A stretch of 64,000 nt of DNA from an uncultured Gammaproteobacteria bacterium (GTDB lineage: Bacteria; Pseudomonadota; Gammaproteobacteria; CAMYKB01): NCBI GenBank assembly GCA_947258875.1, contig CAMYKB010000005.1, forward strand, positions 1-64,000, in the 5' to 3' direction. Numbering within the stretch: position 1 is the stretch's first letter; each line of letters begins with the position of its first letter. The notes beneath the pieces are model-generated. The model ran no database searches and was not told the origin of the DNA. It saw nothing but the letters and a program-made list of their open reading frames with translations. This document shows positions 1-9,813 of the stretch, piece by piece. The translations under genes and the position numbers were made by a program.

Positions 1-97
1 CGAGATTGGACACACGATCGATAACATCCGCGACCAGGTGGAAGCGGTCTAAATCGTTACGTACGACCATATCGAATGGCGTCGTGGTTGTGCCCTC
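1..97 (-). pseudogene. phosphoketolase (Xfp) C-terminal fragment, runs off the left window edge, no start codon
   Basis: Reverse-strand translation of 97..1 gives [32 protein letters not shown], matching the phosphoketolase C-terminal motif ([26 protein letters not shown]). It follows directly, in frame, the TAA stop of the MBL gene, with no room for the rest of the enzyme. Confidence 0.75.
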
Positions 98-1255
98 TTA
101 CTTATATCCCCGCACATGATCCAGGTTGATCACCTTTAAATCTTTTGCTGTCTTAATTTTACCGGTAAATCCTTGAGCTCGAATTAATGATTTAACATCA
201 CGCAGTCGTGGTTCAGTAACCGGAGTAATATGGGAAAGCAACAATTTTTTAACACCGGCAGATCGTGCAACCTCGCCGATACGCGATGGAGTCGTATGTA
301 ATGCGAAAAACACACCATCATTGGGTCCGGCAGGAAGATCATCCATAATCGCCGTGTCGTAGATCAACAGATCGGCAGCTTCAGAGATGGCTACCATATT
401 GCCACCATTGGGCAAGGCAGAGCCATCAGGCGCGACACTTCTGGAGCTGGTATCACCTGAATACACAATACTCTTACCTTTGTATTCAATACGAAAGGCA
501 AGTGCGGGTACCGGACCATGATTTACGCCAACCGCTGTTATGAGTAGACGGTTCTCGTCTTCCCCTTCATCAATTAGAGTCTCTGGAGTATAAGCCAACC
601 AGTTAGGCGCTACGTTTGTGGCCGTAACACTAAATATTCCGCCACTAATTGCACGGCTGAAAATATTTAAGTAACGCTCCAAGCCTGTCGCCGCATCATA
701 GTGGCCGTGAATATATTCACTTGATGCCGGATATTGCGGAACGTCAGGCAATCCTGCTGGCGGTGGAAAGGGGACGCCATTAGCATTTGGTCCAAATATA
801 CGAATCGGTGCCGTGCGTCCGGGTGGAAAAGATTGTGGAACATTAGGATTCAGGTTTGCGCCGCGATTGTGAAAATACACCGATTTGATTACAGATGAAA
901 GATCACCCGTATGGTCAATATGCAAATGACTTAATAAAACAATATCAAGGTCCTTGACATTGGTACCACTGGCCGCCAAACGCTGGTATGTACCACCACC
1001 AACATCCATCAGGATGCGGGGTTTACCATCAGTAAATATCAGATAACCTGCACTGGCTCGTCCACTGGCCGTTGCGACTGGCCCACCAGAACCCAGGACC
1101 ATAACAGACAAACCGTCCTCGACTTTATCAACTGCAAGTTTTTTATCTGCCTCGTTTTTATCTGCATGGGCTGATGAAAAAGTGAATAACAGCATAAGAC
1201 TGGACAACAAAGCGCCCTTTATCGTTTGTGCTTGCTGCATAGTTATCTCCTCCAT
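98..1255 (-). CDS. MBL-fold metallo-hydrolase, exported (signal peptide)
   Basis: 385 aa ORF with an N-terminal hydrophobic signal, HLHIDHTGD motif (HxHxDH), YSGDTSS and LLLSHITP motifs typical of the metallo-beta-lactamase fold. Confidence 0.9.
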   Translation of the reverse strand: MEEITMQQAQTIKGALLSSLMLLFTFSSAHADKNEADKKLAVDKVEDGLSVMVLGSGGPVATASGRASAGYLIFTDGKPRILMDVGGGTYQRLAASGTNVKDLDIVLLSHLHIDHTGDLSSVIKSVYFHNRGANLNPNVPQSFPPGRTAPIRIFGPNANGVPFPPPAGLPDVPQYPASSEYIHGHYDAATGLERYLNIFSRAISGGIFSVTATNVAPNWLAYTPETLIDEGEDENRLLITAVGVNHGPVPALAFRIEYKGKSIVYSGDTSSRSVAPDGSALPNGGNMVAISEAADLLIYDTAIMDDLPAGPNDGVFFALHTTPSRIGEVARSAGVKKLLLSHITPVTEPRLRDVKSLIRAQGFTGKIKTAKDLKVINLDHVRGYK

Positions 1256-1529
1256 TCTTCGTCATTCTTAATTTTTCATTAGGTTATTAGTCGATACGCA
1301 ACAACCGCCGAATATGTTACAAAACCGTTAACCTAAACGTAAGAAAACATTAGCACATGAATAAGAATAATTCCCGGTGATTATCGTTATTTTAGATAAA
1401 ATCCATATAATTCAATAGTGTTGGCAAATAAATGTAAAAACCGTGTTTATTAACTTAATGTTATTGATTGATGAGTTCGTTGAAGTGCAGGTTATCGTCA
1501 TTAGTGTCAATCTGGGAGTTGCGCAGTAT

Positions 1530-2222
1530 TTAGCTGTTGTTCATTCTTTCGCATTCATAAGCGATCATATCGTCAAGAGTACGACCTGCGATGTTGGGAT
1601 AATGTGTATTGTTCACAACGAGTCCTTGTATGCGGTCAAGTCGGAAATTTCTGAATGCTTCGCGTAATTCACACCAGGCTCCGAGTGTCCAGACTGTGCC
1701 CCAGAAAAATAACCCTAAAGGCCATACAGTTCGGCTGGAGGCCGTACTGTCTTCGCGTGTATAGTCGAATTGCACTTTATGATGATCATCTATCGCGCCA
1801 CGTAGTATCCCCATTGTGGCAGCGACCGCTGGTGATACATGCATGAACGGAGCGAACAGTGGTGTGTGGTCGAACTTTTGTTTCAATGGATCAGGCAGTA
1901 CAGTCTCTACCTTGCTCAGCACAGACTCGGCGGCAGTTGCTAATGCTGTATCAGCACAACTATTAACGATACGTGCCCCCAGCGTCAATGCAGTAATTTC
2001 CTCCGTTGTAAACATCAGCGGCGGGAGATCAAACCCCCGCCGCAACACATAACCGATACCCGTTTCGCCCTCTATTGGTACACCGGAAACAAGTAGATCT
2101 TGAATATCACGGTAGACAGTACGTTCTGAAATTTCCAGTTTCTCAGCCAACCAGCGTGCAGTGGTGACACGACGTGAGCGTAGGAACTGAATGATTTGAA
2201 ACAGGCGGTCAGCGCGTCTCAT
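1530..2222 (-). CDS. YafY-type HTH/WYL-domain transcriptional regulator
   Basis: N-terminal HTH (RRADRLFQIIQFLRSRRVTTARWLAEKLEISERTVYRDIQDLL) followed by a WYL-like C-terminal region. Confidence 0.9.
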   Translation of the reverse strand: MRRADRLFQIIQFLRSRRVTTARWLAEKLEISERTVYRDIQDLLVSGVPIEGETGIGYVLRRGFDLPPLMFTTEEITALTLGARIVNSCADTALATAAESVLSKVETVLPDPLKQKFDHTPLFAPFMHVSPAVAATMGILRGAIDDHHKVQFDYTREDSTASSRTVWPLGLFFWGTVWTLGAWCELREAFRNFRLDRIQGLVVNNTHYPNIAGRTLDDMIAYECERMNNS

Positions 2223-2253
2223 TAGTCGTTATCCATTTGTGAGTTATGCTCGT

Positions 2254-2640
2254 TTATTTGTTAGCATAGGTGATCAAGGTAAGCGCTGCACCCTGAGGGT
2301 CCTGAATAACGCAAAATCGCCCAACGTCAGGAATGTTGCGTGCTGCGAGCAGTAGTTTGCCACCCAAGTCTTCCGCCTGTTTCGCTCTGGCATCCACATC
2401 ATCCACTGTCACATAGGCGCCCCATACCGGGGGCATGCCTGCTGCTTCGGGCGGTGTAGCCATGAGTCCTGCAACTTCTTTATCGTCTGCCTTAGCGATT
2501 GTATAGGGCATTTCACTATTTTCCATTTCCTCCAAAGTCCAGCCCAATAATTTTCCGTAGAATGTCTTGGCTGCGCTTACGTCAGTTGTCATTAGTTCAT
2601 TCCAACTGAATGCGCCGTGTTGTTTCATTGGATCACTCAT
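2254..2640 (-). CDS. VOC family protein (glyoxalase/bleomycin-resistance-like)
   Basis: HGAFSWNELMTTDVSAAKTFYGKLLGW...VDARAKQAEDLGGKLL...GRFCVIQDPQGAALTLI is a typical VOC pattern. Start chosen at the internal Met (MSDPMKQHG). Confidence 0.88.
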   Translation of the reverse strand: MSDPMKQHGAFSWNELMTTDVSAAKTFYGKLLGWTLEEMENSEMPYTIAKADDKEVAGLMATPPEAAGMPPVWGAYVTVDDVDARAKQAEDLGGKLLLAARNIPDVGRFCVIQDPQGAALTLITYANK

Positions 2641-2850
2641 CGCTGTTCTTTCCTTTAGTTGCCGGATGGAAAAGTGACTATACTCCACACCTACTGACAG
2701 CCTGATGTCAGGAGTGATGTCTTGCTTTGCTTTAGTACAAATCCTATTTGTATAGATAATGTGAGTGACTACTGACCATTTTACCGGTCTGACACTAATT
2801 TTATGAAAAATCTGCTATAACTATTCAAGACAATCGAGGAACGCTCTACC

Positions 2851-3330
2851 ATGCTGAAATCATCAATAACAAATCTGTTAATGTTGAGTGCTTTATTAAT
2901 TATACTTCCTGTTTCAGCGGCGGATAAAACCCAATCCTATCAAGCTGAAGCCAAGGCTTCCTGGTTGCCAGACAGTAAGGCAAGGAAGAAGGAATTCAAA
3001 TTCAATACTGATATCAATGCGTGGTTACGTGCCAATGGTGAATGGTATGTTGAAGGCAGCATTCATCACCAGCGTCTACGTTGCGGTGATTATCGCCTAG
3101 GCATCGAGTTTGGTACGGGAAAACACGGCTGCATAGATGCCAAATGGTCAGGAGATATTTATTTCCTTGGTCAGGAAAAGCAATGTAACAGCGTAAGTAA
3201 ACTGCATCGTAACAGCGGGCTTGATGAGTCGCTGGAAACACAATTTGAAGGGGTCAGCTGCGCCAAAGCCATAATCGAGTGCAGTGGCACATGCGAATGG
3301 AGCACCAAACGTGATGCCCATGTATACTAG
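2851..3330 (+). CDS. hypothetical exported protein with six cysteines in the mature part
   Basis: 159 aa ORF with a clear Sec-type signal peptide (MLKSSITNLLMLSALLIILPVSAA). No family recognised. Confidence 0.65.
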   Translation: MLKSSITNLLMLSALLIILPVSAADKTQSYQAEAKASWLPDSKARKKEFKFNTDINAWLRANGEWYVEGSIHHQRLRCGDYRLGIEFGTGKHGCIDAKWSGDIYFLGQEKQCNSVSKLHRNSGLDESLETQFEGVSCAKAIIECSGTCEWSTKRDAHVY

Positions 3331-3449
3331 TATATAATAATAAATATCAAATAGTTATGGATATTTTCTATATTTAACATTACATCTAAACCAGCTGATT
3401 CCATCAATCGCATTAACGTTGCCGCTCGCAGTTACAGCGTTATACCACC

Positions 3450-4883
3450 TTATAGGTAAGGCGAGAACAACCAACAAACCGCATCACGTGTCCTTGTTAA
3501 TAACGACCTGGAATCCAGTTCTGCAAGACTGACTCTGGAAGATCGCTGAAAGATGCTCTGAAAATAATGATCTGTTTTATCTGCGAATGCCTTGTCATAG
3601 GTTTCAACAGCCAGCTCATAATTCAATCTCAGGCTGCGCGGGTCGATGTTAGCGGATCCGACTAATACGTAATAATCGTCTACTATAAACAGCTTTGTAT
3701 GGGCGAATGGCGGTGGTTGATACAGCACATTAACGCCATACTGCAGTAATTCCCATAGCATATTGCGCGTCGCCCAATGCACATAGGGCAGGTTATTTCT
3801 GGATGGCAGGATGATCGTAACACCAACGCCTTTAGAAGCCGCGACCTGTAGAGCAACGATGAGTTCTCGGTAAGGTAAGAAATACGGTGTCATGATTTTG
3901 ATACTGTGTTGTGCAGATGACACCGCGCCGACCAGGATCATGGCCAGCTTGTCCATATCCTTGTCAGGTCCATCCAGGATTGTCCTGCAAAGGGCGCCCC
4001 CTGCTTCGGTGGGTGAGGCGATATATTCCGATAATGTCTGATTAGTGACGAAACGCCAGCTATCCACGAATACTTCATGCAGTTGCGAAAGGATAGGACC
4101 AGCTAGCTGGAAGTGTAAGTCTGCAGTCGGCTTGGTGTTTTTTGGATCCTCTATTAAGTGGCGATCACCAATATTCATCCCGCCTGTGAACCCGCTTACA
4201 CTATCGACAAGCAAGATCTTGCAGTGGTTGCGCAGATTGATCATTAATGCGGGCGGAAATAATTTCGGTGGAAAGAAGCGCTGAACCTCGATTCCATTGC
4301 GGCGTAGCAGGCTGCTGGCGCGGGGATAGGAGTACATCTCCCCTAACCCGTCTATTAATACACGTACCTCTACGCCCCGTGCTGATGCGCGCGCCAAGGC
4401 ATCAATGAATCGCTTCCCGATTCGATTGGTTTCCAGGATATAAGTCAATAGGTAGACACTTTTGGAGGCATTCTCGATCGCAGCCAACATCGCCGGATAG
4501 GCCTGTTCCCCATTCACGAGTATTTCAATACGATTGCCTTGAACCAACGATCGCCCTGATATGGATGCTGAAATACTATTTATCGCCTGGTACTTCTTAG
4601 GCACTGGTACTGCGCTGATTGTTGTACCAGTTGAATGCTCCCCACGTTCAAAATCGACAAGGTGTTTTGTGGCGTTAGTATCCTGCAGTATACGTGCACG
4701 AGCCTGCACGCGATTAATACCAAATAGGAAATACAAAAACGGGCCAAATAAAGGAAATAACAGGCTAACACTTACCCAGCCCATGGCAGCACGGGAATCC
4801 CGTTTATACAGGAGTGCATGCCAAGCAGCTGCTGGAGCCACAACGACATGTAGGATAATAACGAGCCATTGTGTAGGTGACAT
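3450..4883 (-). CDS. cls: cardiolipin synthase (phospholipase D family)
   Basis: 477 aa with two HKD motifs (NHCKILLVDSVSGFTGGMNIGDRH; AHTKLFIVDDYYVLVGSANIDPRS) and N-terminal TM segments. Confidence 0.92.
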   Translation of the reverse strand: MSPTQWLVIILHVVVAPAAAWHALLYKRDSRAAMGWVSVSLLFPLFGPFLYFLFGINRVQARARILQDTNATKHLVDFERGEHSTGTTISAVPVPKKYQAINSISASISGRSLVQGNRIEILVNGEQAYPAMLAAIENASKSVYLLTYILETNRIGKRFIDALARASARGVEVRVLIDGLGEMYSYPRASSLLRRNGIEVQRFFPPKLFPPALMINLRNHCKILLVDSVSGFTGGMNIGDRHLIEDPKNTKPTADLHFQLAGPILSQLHEVFVDSWRFVTNQTLSEYIASPTEAGGALCRTILDGPDKDMDKLAMILVGAVSSAQHSIKIMTPYFLPYRELIVALQVAASKGVGVTIILPSRNNLPYVHWATRNMLWELLQYGVNVLYQPPPFAHTKLFIVDDYYVLVGSANIDPRSLRLNYELAVETYDKAFADKTDHYFQSIFQRSSRVSLAELDSRSLLTRTRDAVCWLFSPYL

Positions 4884-4996
4884 GGGAGTATCAGTGTATA
4901 GGTTACAATTTATTGTTATTTACGCCTGCTATTCCACGCTGGCTACACACGGCATATCAGGGTGTTTCTGTCGCATGCATTTCAGTATATCTGGTG

Positions 4997-5836
4997 TCAG
5001 GTAAAAATATACTGAGCAATAAGGATCATCGCCATAAAAAACAGCACGTTTTTTAACCATTTTCGGTAACGCTCTATAGAAACTGAGCCTCGTATTGCCA
5101 TACCGATAAAGAGTGCCACCAGGGCAAAGATGACAAGTGGTGCAGTTGCGCGCAACATTTCACCGCTCAGAATATTCGAGTGGCTAAATACAGCAGTTTG
5201 AGTAAGCTTGCCGGAAAGGAAGCTGAGGTTGAATATCTGGATCATAGCGGTAGGCGCCAATCCCAGTTCGAGAAAAAAAATCACCAGTACGGGAACCATG
5301 ACATTAACCATTCCAGCGAGGAATCCGGCAACTAGGCCGAACAACAGCATTGATTGTTGTGGATAGGCCTTGACCCATGTCAATTTTGCGGCGCTCAGCC
5401 GGTTTATATTCAAATAAATCAGGATCATGCCGGCTAGTACCAGTTTGAATGGTGCCGGATCATTGAAAACGATTAATAATCGGGTGCCGAGGATACTGCC
5501 GATGGCAACATAGAATGCAATGGGCCAATATTTAGCGATACTGAGATGCCAATGCCCTCCCTTGATGATACTGACGATATTGACAGCGATTGTTGGTAAT
5601 AACGTTATCAGTATAGCGCTGCGGATATCCGTGATGAGGGCAAGACAGGGTGTCGCGACCAGTGGAAAACCCAGCCCCAGTGTGCCGTGCACCAGCCCTG
5701 CGAAGAAAATAATTCCACATATCAGTGCAAGTACAGGAAGGCTGAGAGGATCAATACCTGGCATGTGCTTAGTGATAAAGATGAAAGGCAGAGTTGATAA
5801 TCTGTGGTTGCTGAGGCATCCGACACTCCTGATCAA
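4997..5836 (-). CDS. sulfite exporter TauE/SafE family membrane protein
   Basis: 279 aa polytopic protein with GIIFFAGLVHGTLGLGFPLVATPCLALI, typical of TauE/SafE (DUF81). Confidence 0.85.
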   Translation of the reverse strand: MIRSVGCLSNHRLSTLPFIFITKHMPGIDPLSLPVLALICGIIFFAGLVHGTLGLGFPLVATPCLALITDIRSAILITLLPTIAVNIVSIIKGGHWHLSIAKYWPIAFYVAIGSILGTRLLIVFNDPAPFKLVLAGMILIYLNINRLSAAKLTWVKAYPQQSMLLFGLVAGFLAGMVNVMVPVLVIFFLELGLAPTAMIQIFNLSFLSGKLTQTAVFSHSNILSGEMLRATAPLVIFALVALFIGMAIRGSVSIERYRKWLKNVLFFMAMILIAQYIFT

Positions 5837-6045
5837 ATAAAAACATCTATTAAGTTTTAAATGCCTGATGATTAGCTAGGTTAATAATGACACAGTTCCC
5901 ATACAGCGGCCCCATTAGTGTTCACTAATATATTGGCCTTTTGTACTTTTATGCGTTATTTTCATTTCATTCAGCGTATTAAAATATACACTGATCCTAA
6001 TAATATTAATGGCTGTAAGCCACGATGTACCAGGAGGTTTACCAG

Positions 6046-7029
6046 ATGTACACACTCATTAGAAGTTTTGTTCTCTCCACGCTTATTCTGTTTTCTGCTG
6101 CCGCGCAGGCAGAACCTATCAAAATCAAGTTTTCCCACGTAGTCGCCGTTAATACACCGAAAGGCCAGATGGCTGAGAAATTTAAGGCTCTGGTTGAAGA
6201 ACGCCTGCCAGGCAAGGTCGTGGTTGAAGTCTTCCCCAATTCGCAATTGTTCGGCGATAATAAGGTTTTGGAAGCCATTTTACTGGGTGATGTGCAACTG
6301 GCTGCCCCTTCGCTTTCCAAATTCAAAAAATATACCAAGCAACTCCAGGTATTCGACCTGCCCTTCCTGTTCAATGACATAAAGGCAGTAGACAACTTCA
6401 TGAAGAGCCCTGAAGGTCAAAGCCTGCTGAATTCGACTGAAGGTAAGGGCCTGCAAGGGCTGGGTTTCCTGCACAATGGTATGAAGCAGCTATCAGCAAA
6501 TACCCCGCTGCGTGTACCCGCTGACGCGAAAAACCTGAAATTCCGGATCATGTCGTCAGATGTCCTAGCTGCACAATTCAAGGCAATCGATGCTTCTCCA
6601 CAGAAGAAACCTTTCTCTGAAGTCTTTACCTTATTACAGACCAAGGCCATTGATGGTCAGGAAAACACCTGGTCAAATATCTACTCCAAAAAATTCTTTG
6701 AGGTACAGGACTATGTCACTGAATCCAACCATGGCTATCTCGGTTACATGGTTGTAACGTCCAAGGATTTCTGGGGCAAGATGCCTGCTGATGTACGTGC
6801 GGTCGTTGATAAATCACTGGCAGAGGCCATTGAGCATGGCAACAAGATTGCCCTTGAAAAAGCCGTGCAGGACAAACAGGCGATAATCGATTCAAAGCGC
6901 AGCAATGTGGTCGAGATTACTGCCGATCAACGTGCGCAATGGGTTAATGTCATGAAACCGGTCTGGGGTAAGTTCGAGAAAGAAATTGGCAAAGACCTGA
7001 TCAATGCAGGCATAAATTCCAACAAATAA
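6046..7029 (+). CDS. dctP: TRAP transporter substrate-binding protein, DctP family
   Basis: Signal peptide plus IKIKFSHVVAVNTPKGQMAEKFKALVEERLPGKVVVEVFPNSQLFGD and GQENTWSNIYSKKFFEVQDYVTESNHGYLGY; followed by the Q and M subunits. Confidence 0.92.
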   Translation: MYTLIRSFVLSTLILFSAAAQAEPIKIKFSHVVAVNTPKGQMAEKFKALVEERLPGKVVVEVFPNSQLFGDNKVLEAILLGDVQLAAPSLSKFKKYTKQLQVFDLPFLFNDIKAVDNFMKSPEGQSLLNSTEGKGLQGLGFLHNGMKQLSANTPLRVPADAKNLKFRIMSSDVLAAQFKAIDASPQKKPFSEVFTLLQTKAIDGQENTWSNIYSKKFFEVQDYVTESNHGYLGYMVVTSKDFWGKMPADVRAVVDKSLAEAIEHGNKIALEKAVQDKQAIIDSKRSNVVEITADQRAQWVNVMKPVWGKFEKEIGKDLINAGINSNK

Positions 7030-7099
7030 CCAAGAGGGTAAATAAGATATGAATGACTCCCTGCCCATCAAATAATGGTGAACCGGGAAATTACTCTTT

Positions 7100-7639
7100 A
7101 TGTTTATCCGTATCCTTAACAACATGGAGGAGGGCTTTATCGCCCTCCTCCTCGTTGGTATGACCTTGTTAACCTTTGGTGAGGTCATTGACCGTTTCGT
7201 CTTCAATCATGGCGTGTTGTGGGTTGAGGAACTTACCCTGCATGTGTCTGCATGGTTGGTGTTGTTTGGTACATCATGGGCCCTACGAGAAGGGGCCCAC
7301 ATCGGTGTTGACGCCTTCGTTAAACTTTTTCCAAACTCTATACAACGGGTATTCGGTGTGATCGCGGCGCTACTGGCGATAGTTTATTGCGGTCTGCTTA
7401 TTTATGGGTCGTGGATCTACTTATCCAAACTTGTGCAGATCGGCATCGAAATGGAGGATTTGCCGATACCGAAATGGATAGCCCATTCCATTCTTGTTAG
7501 CGGGTTGTTACTGCTGGCACTGCGCCTCATGCAGCTTTTATGGAATATTCTAACGGGTAAGGAAATTGGCTTTCGTCATGGAAATGAGGCGAAAGAGGTG
7601 CTGGAAGAACAGGGTATAAAATTCGATACAAAACAATAA
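7100..7639 (+). CDS. dctQ: TRAP transporter small permease, DctQ family
   Basis: Four-TM small permease between dctP and dctM (EELTLHVSAWLVLFGTSWALREGAHIGVD). Confidence 0.9.
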   Translation: MFIRILNNMEEGFIALLLVGMTLLTFGEVIDRFVFNHGVLWVEELTLHVSAWLVLFGTSWALREGAHIGVDAFVKLFPNSIQRVFGVIAALLAIVYCGLLIYGSWIYLSKLVQIGIEMEDLPIPKWIAHSILVSGLLLLALRLMQLLWNILTGKEIGFRHGNEAKEVLEEQGIKFDTKQ

Positions 7640-7648
7640 AATCATTCT

Positions 7649-9049
7649 ATGACAATTGCTGCGTTGTTTTTGATATTGTTTATCTGCATGATGATGGGGA
7701 TGCCCGTCGCCATGGCATTAGGGCTTTCCAGTGTGCTAACTATCCTGCTTTTTTCGGATGACTCGTTGGCATCTGTTGCCCTTAAGTTTTTCGAAAACCT
7801 GTCAGAACATTACACCTTACTCGCAATCCCCTTCTTTATCCTGTCATCGTCATTCCTCTCCGGTGGGGGTGTCGCTAAACGCATCATACGATTCGCTATA
7901 GACGCCGTTGGCCATATCCGCGGCGGCCTGGCAATGGCGTCTGTACTGGCCTGCATGATCTTCGCGGCGGTGTCTGGCTCATCACCTGCCACCGTAGCGG
8001 CGATAGGTTCCATTGTCATCGCAGGTATGGTTAAGGCCGGCTACCCCAAAGAATTCGGCGCCGGTGTAGTCGCCAATGCGGGAACACTGGGTATTCTTAT
8101 CCCGCCTTCAATTGTTATGTTGGTCTACGCAGCTGCGACCGAAGTGTCGGCGGCTCGTATGTTCATGGCTGGTTTCATACCCGGCATCATGATGGGCCTG
8201 ATCCTGATGATCGCAATTTACATCGTTGCGCGTATCAAGAACCTTCCCGCACAACCGCGCGCATCTCTGCGAGAATTTATTGCCGGCTTTGCCTCGGCAT
8301 CTGGCGGCCTATTGTTAATTGTGATCGTACTGGGTGCGATTTACGGCGGTATCGCCAGTCCTACTGAGGCTGCTGCCGTGTCTGCAGTCTATGCCTTTTT
8401 TGTCGTGTGTTTCGGGTACCGTGATATCGGTCCCATGAAAAATATACCCTGGCGTAAACAAGGTGAAGGCGTATCTAGTGTAGTACTGCGCAATACAGGG
8501 CAAATCCTTGTCGCCTTGCCGAAATGCACACGAGACGAAGAAGTCCGGCGCACTATCATGGATGCCGCCAAGGTCAGTATCATGCTGTTGTTTATTATTG
8601 GTAATGCAATGCTATTTGCGCATGTGCTCACGACAGAGCGCATCCCGCACATTATCGCAGAATCCATTATTGCCTGGGGATTGCCGGCCTGGGGATTCCT
8701 GGTCGTGGTAAACATCTTGTTACTGGCTGCCGGGAATTTCATGGAACCGTCTGCGATCTTGTTGATTATGGCGCCAATCCTGTTTCCCATCGCAACGGCC
8801 CTGGGTATTGATCCCATTCATCTGGGTATTATCATGGTCGTCAATATGGAGATTGGAATGATTACTCCACCGGTAGGTCTCAACCTGTTTGTTACAGCTG
8901 GGATCACCGGAGAAAACCTGCAATGGGCGATCAAGGCCGCTCTGCCCTGGCTGATTTTACTGCTGTTTTTCCTGATACTGATAACCTATGTTCCACAGAT
9001 TTCTTTATTCCTGCCCGAATTGATCGATAATCTCAAAGGCTATAATTGA
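7649..9049 (+). CDS. dctM: TRAP transporter large permease, DctM family
   Basis: 466 aa polytopic protein; GSSPATVAAIGSIVIAGMVKAGYPKEFGAGVVANAGTLGILIPPSIVMLVYA is a DctM signature. Confidence 0.93.
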   Translation: MTIAALFLILFICMMMGMPVAMALGLSSVLTILLFSDDSLASVALKFFENLSEHYTLLAIPFFILSSSFLSGGGVAKRIIRFAIDAVGHIRGGLAMASVLACMIFAAVSGSSPATVAAIGSIVIAGMVKAGYPKEFGAGVVANAGTLGILIPPSIVMLVYAAATEVSAARMFMAGFIPGIMMGLILMIAIYIVARIKNLPAQPRASLREFIAGFASASGGLLLIVIVLGAIYGGIASPTEAAAVSAVYAFFVVCFGYRDIGPMKNIPWRKQGEGVSSVVLRNTGQILVALPKCTRDEEVRRTIMDAAKVSIMLLFIIGNAMLFAHVLTTERIPHIIAESIIAWGLPAWGFLVVVNILLLAAGNFMEPSAILLIMAPILFPIATALGIDPIHLGIIMVVNMEIGMITPPVGLNLFVTAGITGENLQWAIKAALPWLILLLFFLILITYVPQISLFLPELIDNLKGYN

Positions 9050-9053
9050 TTTT

Positions 9054-9527
9054 TTAGCTTGACTGACTAATTGCACTTAAATTCTGTAGCGTCTGCATGC
9101 AGGCCGTCGCCGCTTCTGCGCCCTTCTTTTTGAAATGTTCGAAAAAAAAGTTATGGTGTTCTTCATGATCGTGAAAACAATGCGGAGTCAGTACGACTGA
9201 AAGAATAGGGATTTCATAATCTAATTGCACACGCATCATGGCATCGGAAACCGTAGTCGCCACAAAGTCATGACGATAGATACCACCATCCGTAATGAGC
9301 CCGGCAGCCACAATAATGTCGTATTTTCCGGTTTTCGCCAGCAACTTTGCCTGCAGCGGAATCTCCAGACTACCGGGCACATCAAAAATGTTGATTTGCT
9401 CGTGAGAGATTCTTTTTTGCCCTAGCTCAAAGATAAAGCTGTCACGAGCCTGGTCGACAATATCTTTGTGCCAACTGGACTGTATAAATGCAATGTGCGC
9501 ATTCTCGGGAGTGTGTTTTTGATTCAT
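9054..9527 (-). CDS. ribH: 6,7-dimethyl-8-ribityllumazine synthase, type II (RibH2-like)
   Basis: IAFIQSSWHKDIVDQ...FDVPGSLEIPL...LITDGGIYRHDFVATTVSDAMMRVQLDYEIPILSVVLTPHCFHDHEEHHNFFFEHFKKKGAEAA resembles RibH2-type lumazine synthases. Preceded by an FMN riboswitch. Confidence 0.9.
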   Translation of the reverse strand: MNQKHTPENAHIAFIQSSWHKDIVDQARDSFIFELGQKRISHEQINIFDVPGSLEIPLQAKLLAKTGKYDIIVAAGLITDGGIYRHDFVATTVSDAMMRVQLDYEIPILSVVLTPHCFHDHEEHHNFFFEHFKKKGAEAATACMQTLQNLSAISQSS

Positions 9528-9617
9528 GATGCTGCCCCATACTTATGACGAATAAGCGGGGCGCAAGAAAATGCAGCCCACAGCATCCATGATACTGGGT
9601 GGCAGACATCATCCCGC

Positions 9618-9760
<143 letters not shown>

Positions 9761-9813
9761 TGAACTAGAAACTGATTATAGTGTTGCTCGCCCGCTTATG
9801 TACAATAGAATGC

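Noticed and set aside
1-52. Plus-strand reading [16 protein letters not shown] as a gene end
   Set aside because: The opposite strand gives a specific phosphoketolase motif, a much better explanation.
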